Below are positions 60,775-64,000 of a stretch of DNA of 64,000 bases, one piece after another (the first letter of the stretch is position 1; each line of letters starts with the position of its first letter). Source of the DNA: Moraxellaceae bacterium AER2_44_116. GTDB lineage: Bacteria; Pseudomonadota; Gammaproteobacteria; Pseudomonadales; Moraxellaceae. Location of the stretch: assembly GCA_006546595.1 (NCBI GenBank), contig VIAD01000002.1:62001-126000 (forward strand), given 5' to 3'. The notes under the pieces are model-generated. The model ran no database searches and was not told the DNA's origin. It saw only the letters and a program-made list of their open reading frames with translations. The position numbers and the translations under genes were made by a program.

Positions 60775-60811
60775 TTTGATAATTTTATAGTTTGATAATT
60801 GTCGAATTATC
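60775..60811. promoter_or_regulatory. Direct and inverted repeats between the Dyp and SDR genes
   Basis: TTTGATAATT occurs twice (60775-60784 and 60791-60800). The second copy is the left half of GATAATT-gtcg-AATTATC (60794-60811), a 7-bp inverted repeat. This arrangement fits a binding site for an unknown regulator of the SDR gene, whose ATG is at 60855. Confidence 0.45.
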
Positions 60812-60854
60812 GTATAGTCTATTCATCACTTATCCACATTATGAGATTTCGATC

Positions 60855-61634
60855 ATGAGTCAAACCTTAGCTACCGTGATTACTGGTGCATCGAGTGGTA
60901 TTGGTGAAGCCTTAGCGTGTCAGTTAGCCGCTAAAGAAAAACAGGCTTTAGTATTAGTGGCGCGTCGTCAAGATAAGTTAGCTAACTTGGCGGCCGAATT
61001 ACGAACCAAACATGGTGTGCGTGTCGAAGTGATTGGTTTAGATTTAGAGCAAGTCGGTGCAGCAACACAACTGGTTGCAGCGGTTGAAGCTTTAGGCTTA
61101 TCGATAGATATGCTGATTAATAACGCAGGCTTTGGTCTTAACGATAACTTTGGCGATATGGCTATTGACCGTGTGCAAGGCATGATGCAGTTAAACATGG
61201 TGGCATTAACGGAATTAACCCATGCGGTATTGCCCAGTATGCGCGAGCGTAAGCAAGGCCGTATTATGAATATTGCTTCGGTAGCGGCCTTTCAAGCCTG
61301 TCCGAACTTTGCCGTGTATGGCGCGACTAAATCGTATGTCTTGATGTTCTCCGAAGCATTAGCGGCGGAAGAAAAGAAAAATGGCATTAAAGTAATTGCT
61401 GTTTGCCCCGGCGCAACAGCAACCGCGTTCCATGATGTGGCAGGAAATCATGGTACATTTTTGACAAAAATTATGGATACGCCTGAAACCGTCGCCAAAA
61501 CAGCATTATGTGCGATGAAGTGTGGTTGCCCAATGGTGGTGACGGGGTTGATGAATAAACCGTTGCCATTTTTTATTCGTTTGATGCCGCGCCAGTGTGT
61601 GACTTGGATGGCGGGGAAGTTGGCAGCTCGCTAA
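60855..61634 (+). CDS. Short-chain dehydrogenase/reductase
   Basis: The ATG at 60855 gives 259 aa; upstream frame is AT-rich and not part of the fold. TGASSGIGEA is the NAD(P)-binding loop, NNAGFG follows, and the catalytic Ser, Tyr and Lys are in NIASVAAF and YGATKSYV. Classical SDR with DltE/YqjQ-like features; the LVARRQDKL segment after the second strand suggests NADPH preference. Substrate unknown. Confidence 0.9.
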   Translation: MSQTLATVITGASSGIGEALACQLAAKEKQALVLVARRQDKLANLAAELRTKHGVRVEVIGLDLEQVGAATQLVAAVEALGLSIDMLINNAGFGLNDNFGDMAIDRVQGMMQLNMVALTELTHAVLPSMRERKQGRIMNIASVAAFQACPNFAVYGATKSYVLMFSEALAAEEKKNGIKVIAVCPGATATAFHDVAGNHGTFLTKIMDTPETVAKTALCAMKCGCPMVVTGLMNKPLPFFIRLMPRQCVTWMAGKLAAR

Positions 61635-61686
61635 TTGTTAAGATGGGTAGGGCTACGAAACCCATCGTGTTGCTGTTATCACCATA

Positions 61687-61714
61687 AAAAAAGAGCCGTT
61701 AACGGCTCTTTTTT
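61687..61714. terminator. Perfect palindromic terminator after the SDR gene
   Basis: A/G-rich GAGCCGTT pairs perfectly with AACGGCTC, with A tracts before and T tracts after, so it can end transcription from both sides. It lies 52 bases after the SDR stop. Confidence 0.87.
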
Positions 61715-61728
61715 GTTGCTAGCATCTA

Positions 61729-61827
61729 AGGACTTACGCGGTTATCGCTTATTTGCTCACTAAAGAATCGTTTCCAACGATTTTTAGTTCACAAAACGCG
61801 CTAATTTCGGTGAAATGCGTAAGTCCT
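61729..61827. repeat. 99-bp MITE-like element with GGACTTACGC termini
   Basis: AGGACTTACGC (61729-61739) and GCGTAAGTCCT (61817-61827) are perfect 11-bp terminal inverted repeats bounding 99 bases with no gene. An inner ATCGTTTCCAACGAT-type hairpin is present. Part of the left end recurs at 16396-16411. No target-site duplication is clear. Confidence 0.65.
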
Positions 61828-61839
61828 GATCTTCACTAA

Positions 61840-62562
61840 TTAATCACGAAGTTTTGAGATTAAACGTAATGCCTCAACATATAACCACACTAAAGTGACT
61901 AGCATGGCAAATGCACCATACCACTCCATGTATTTAGGCATACCCATGTTGGCACCATTTTCGATGGTGTCAAAATCAATAATTAAGTTAAAAGCAGCAA
62001 TACCAATCACAATCAGGCTAAAGGCAATGCCAATTGGACCACTGTTATAAATTAAAGGAGGTTCTGCGCCAAATAACATCATCACCATTGCAATGATGTA
62101 AAACACAGCTATACCAAGCGTCGCCATTACCACCGTTTTGACTAACATCGGCGTCGCACGGATTAAACCTGTGCTGTAAGCGCCTAACATGGCAAACATA
62201 ATACCAAATGTCAGCATCACGGCTTGAAAGACAATGCCGCCAAATTGAGCATCGTAACGTGCTGAAATGGCGCCAATAAATAAGCCTTCTGCTAAGGCAT
62301 ATGCAGGGGCAAGATAAGGTGCTAACTCACGTTTAAACATCAGGGCAAACACCATCACGGTGCCCGTTAGTGCGCCGCCAATTGCCCATAGCATGGCTTC
62401 ACTAGGGTCAACAGTAAAACGTTGCCATGTCCAAGCTGCGGTAATCACTGTCATCGCTAATAACATCGCAAGACGGTTGATAGTACCTTTAATCGTCATT
62501 CTTCCTGTGCCAGCGTGTGAGTCATCACTGAAACGCTCGCCGAGTAGTGGGTTGTCCGACAT
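61840..62562 (-). CDS. Bax inhibitor-1/YccA family membrane protein
   Basis: The ATG at 62562, with GGAGAG upstream, gives 240 aa. Six to seven membrane helices follow a polar N-terminus of about 30 residues. It fits the YccA/BaxI_1 group, which includes Ca2+-leak-type channels in bacteria (YetJ); the paired aspartates LIIDFDTIENG in the last loop are typical. The function in this organism is not known. Confidence 0.87.
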   Translation of the reverse strand: MSDNPLLGERFSDDSHAGTGRMTIKGTINRLAMLLAMTVITAAWTWQRFTVDPSEAMLWAIGGALTGTVMVFALMFKRELAPYLAPAYALAEGLFIGAISARYDAQFGGIVFQAVMLTFGIMFAMLGAYSTGLIRATPMLVKTVVMATLGIAVFYIIAMVMMLFGAEPPLIYNSGPIGIAFSLIVIGIAAFNLIIDFDTIENGANMGMPKYMEWYGAFAMLVTLVWLYVEALRLISKLRD

Positions 62563-62630
62563 ATCTCTCTCCATTTTGATAGCGATAAAAGAGTCTCATC
62601 CTATCACAAGCTTATCGCTCTGTTTATATC

Positions 62631-62693
62631 CTGTAGGGGCGGTTTTAACCGCCAAATGTCAAATTAAATAGGCGAATAAATTCGCCCCTACAG
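62631..62693. repeat. Palindromic TAGGGGC repeat, long form
   Basis: CTGTAGGGGC (62631-62640) and GCCCCTACAG (62684-62693) are perfect 10-bp inverted repeats around two small hairpins (GCGG/CCGC and GGCGAAT/ATTCGCC). It is related to the element at 22925 and lies right before the Tex gene end. Confidence 0.72.
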
Positions 62694-62698
62694 AAATA

Positions 62699-64000
62699 CT
62701 ATTTCTTCAATCCCACTTTCGCAAACAAATCAGCTAACGTGCCTGTTTTAATCGGCGTGGAGCCTTGCTGTTTTTGTGGGCTAGGGCTGTTATACGATTT
62801 TTTCGTAGGTGCAGCAGCGGCTCTAGGTTCATTTCTCGGTTGTGAGCTTGGCGCAGCTTTTTCGGCCAAGCGACGAGTCAACGCAATGCGCTTACGCGCC
62901 ACATCCACTTCAATCACTTTCACTTTAATAATGTCGCCCGCTTTAACAATGGCGTGTGGGTCTTTGACAAAGGTATCGGCCAACATCGAAATATGGACTA
63001 AACCATCTTGATGAACGCCAATATCAACAAACGCGCCAAAGTTAGTGACGTTAGTCACCACGCCTTCCATCACCATACCGACGGTTAAGTCTTTAATATC
63101 GCTCACGCCATCCATAAACTGAGGAGCAACAAAGGCAGGTCGTGGGTCACGTGCAGGTTTTTCTAATTCTTGCAAAATGTCTTGCACGGTCGGTAAACCA
63201 AAACGCTCATCAATATAATCAGCGGCGTTAACTTTGCGGAGAATTTCGCTATTACCCAACAGATCAGCCAGTGTAATACCTTGATTAGCGAGAATTTTTT
63301 CGACGACAGGATAGGCTTCAGGATGGACACTAGACGCATCTAAAGGATGGCTGCCGCCCGCAATACGCAAGAAACCTGCCGCTTGTTCAAAGGTTTTTGC
63401 GCCCAAACGTGGAACTTTTTTCAGCGCATCACGATTGGCAAAAATGCCATGTTCGTTACGGAAGTTCACCAAATTCTGTGCGATGGTTTTATTCAAACCC
63501 GCAATCCGTGCGAGGAGGGCAACGGAAGCCATGTTGACATCGACACCCACTGAGTTCACACAATCTTCAACGACACCATCCAAACCACGCATTAAATGCG
63601 CTTGATTGACATCGTGTTGATATTGACCGACACCAATGGCTTTCGGTTCGATTTTCACTAATTCAGCTAACGGGTCTTGTAAACGACGAGCAATCGACAC
63701 CGCACCCCGATAAACCACATCTAAAGTCGGGAATTCTTCCGCTGCCAATGCCGACGCGGAGTACACCGATGCACCTGCTTCACTGACTACAATTTTCGTT
63801 AAATTCAATTCAGAGTGTTTTTTCATTAACTCGGCAGCGAGTTGGTCAGTTTCACGCGAGGCTGTACCGTTACCAATAGCTATTAATTCAACCTGATGTT
63901 CGGCACATAATGTAGCGAGGGTATCGAGGGATTGATCCCATTCTTTTTTCGGTTCATGCGGAAAAATAACAGTGTGGTTTACTAACTGGCCAGTTTTATC
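62699..64000 (-). CDS. tex: Tex family transcription accessory protein, partial
   Basis: The frame runs open to the window edge, so only the C-terminal 433 residues are here; the N-terminal 340 or so lie beyond. The YqgF-like domain end with AIGNGTASRETD at the edge is a Tex signature. It continues with the helix-hairpin-helix part (VNMASVALLARIAGLN, then RNEHGIFANRDALKKVPRLG, split: EHGIFANRDALK) and ends in an S1 domain (VGMVMEGVVTNVTNFGAF) plus a short low-complexity tail. Tex binds RNA and RNA polymerase-linked complexes. Confidence 0.95.
   Translation of the reverse strand, partial: DKTGQLVNHTVIFPHEPKKEWDQSLDTLATLCAEHQVELIAIGNGTASRETDQLAAELMKKHSELNLTKIVVSEAGASVYSASALAAEEFPTLDVVYRGAVSIARRLQDPLAELVKIEPKAIGVGQYQHDVNQAHLMRGLDGVVEDCVNSVGVDVNMASVALLARIAGLNKTIAQNLVNFRNEHGIFANRDALKKVPRLGAKTFEQAAGFLRIAGGSHPLDASSVHPEAYPVVEKILANQGITLADLLGNSEILRKVNAADYIDERFGLPTVQDILQELEKPARDPRPAFVAPQFMDGVSDIKDLTVGMVMEGVVTNVTNFGAFVDIGVHQDGLVHISMLADTFVKDPHAIVKAGDIIKVKVIEVDVARKRIALTRRLAEKAAPSSQPRNEPRAAAAPTKKSYNSPSPQKQQGSTPIKTGTLADLFAKVGLKK

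Noticed and set aside
61729..61827. Complete insertion sequence at the GGACTTACGC element
   Set aside because: No transposase frame fits in 99 bases and no target-site duplication is seen.

Overview
The window looks like a chromosome segment of a gammaproteobacterium, most likely Pseudomonadales and close to Moraxellaceae. The evidence is a complete nuoA-N cluster with fused nuoCD, ZnuABC/Zur with a good Zur box, PrlC-YheV, a YaeQ/ThrB/CvfB-type housekeeping set, and NrtR beside NadV. Genus cannot be fixed from sequence alone. Most genes share one moderate-GC codon style. The stretch at about 31.8-34.9 kb is clearly more AT-rich and looks imported. No canonical rRNA or tRNA gene, CRISPR array or transposase gene was found.

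Layout. 1-1.3 kb: the edge of a START-like secreted protein gene and a small helical protein. 1.5-16.4 kb: the 13-gene respiratory complex I operon, ended by a strong terminator. 16.5-22.1 kb: a second START-like protein, an acyl-CoA-binding protein, and a three-gene unit of cupredoxin, membrane GGDEF/EAL protein and outer-membrane barrel. 22.2-26.9 kb: NrtR regulator divergent from nicotinamide phosphoribosyltransferase (NadV), then a nucleoside 2-deoxyribosyltransferase-like protein, a macrodomain, a NADAR-domain protein and a third START-like protein. 27-31.6 kb: a C11-peptidase lipoprotein and DNA polymerase I. 31.8-38.1 kb: a probable defence island with an McrB-like AAA motor, a McrC/LlaJI-like PD-(D/E)XK nuclease and a small unknown protein; a tRNA-shaped, hairpin-rich stretch; a DnaT-like replication protein; and an OLD-type ATPase with a TOPRIM partner. 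38.3-47.2 kb: a phytase-like esterase lipoprotein behind a probable Pho box, YaeQ, a DEAD-box helicase, a zeta-type toxin pair, homoserine kinase, CvfB, and an orphan GTPase with a membrane-anchored partner. 47.2-51.5 kb: a diguanylate cyclase and the zinc uptake locus. 51.6-64 kb: a YebC-family protein, an NTF2-like protein, an EamA transporter behind a structured leader RNA, a PilZ-like protein, an AraC regulator, YheV and PrlC, a Dyp peroxidase, a short-chain dehydrogenase, a Bax-inhibitor-1 family protein and the C-terminal half of Tex.

The most interesting units are the NAD/ADP-ribose cluster (22.2-26.1 kb), the two multigene defence candidates (31.8-38.1 kb), the leader RNA before the EamA transporter (52.87-53.01 kb) and the uncharacterised GTPase/membrane-protein pair (45.4-47.2 kb). 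Several families of palindromic dispersed repeats fill the gaps between genes. Three proteins (19074, 47228, 54196) point to c-di-GMP signalling.
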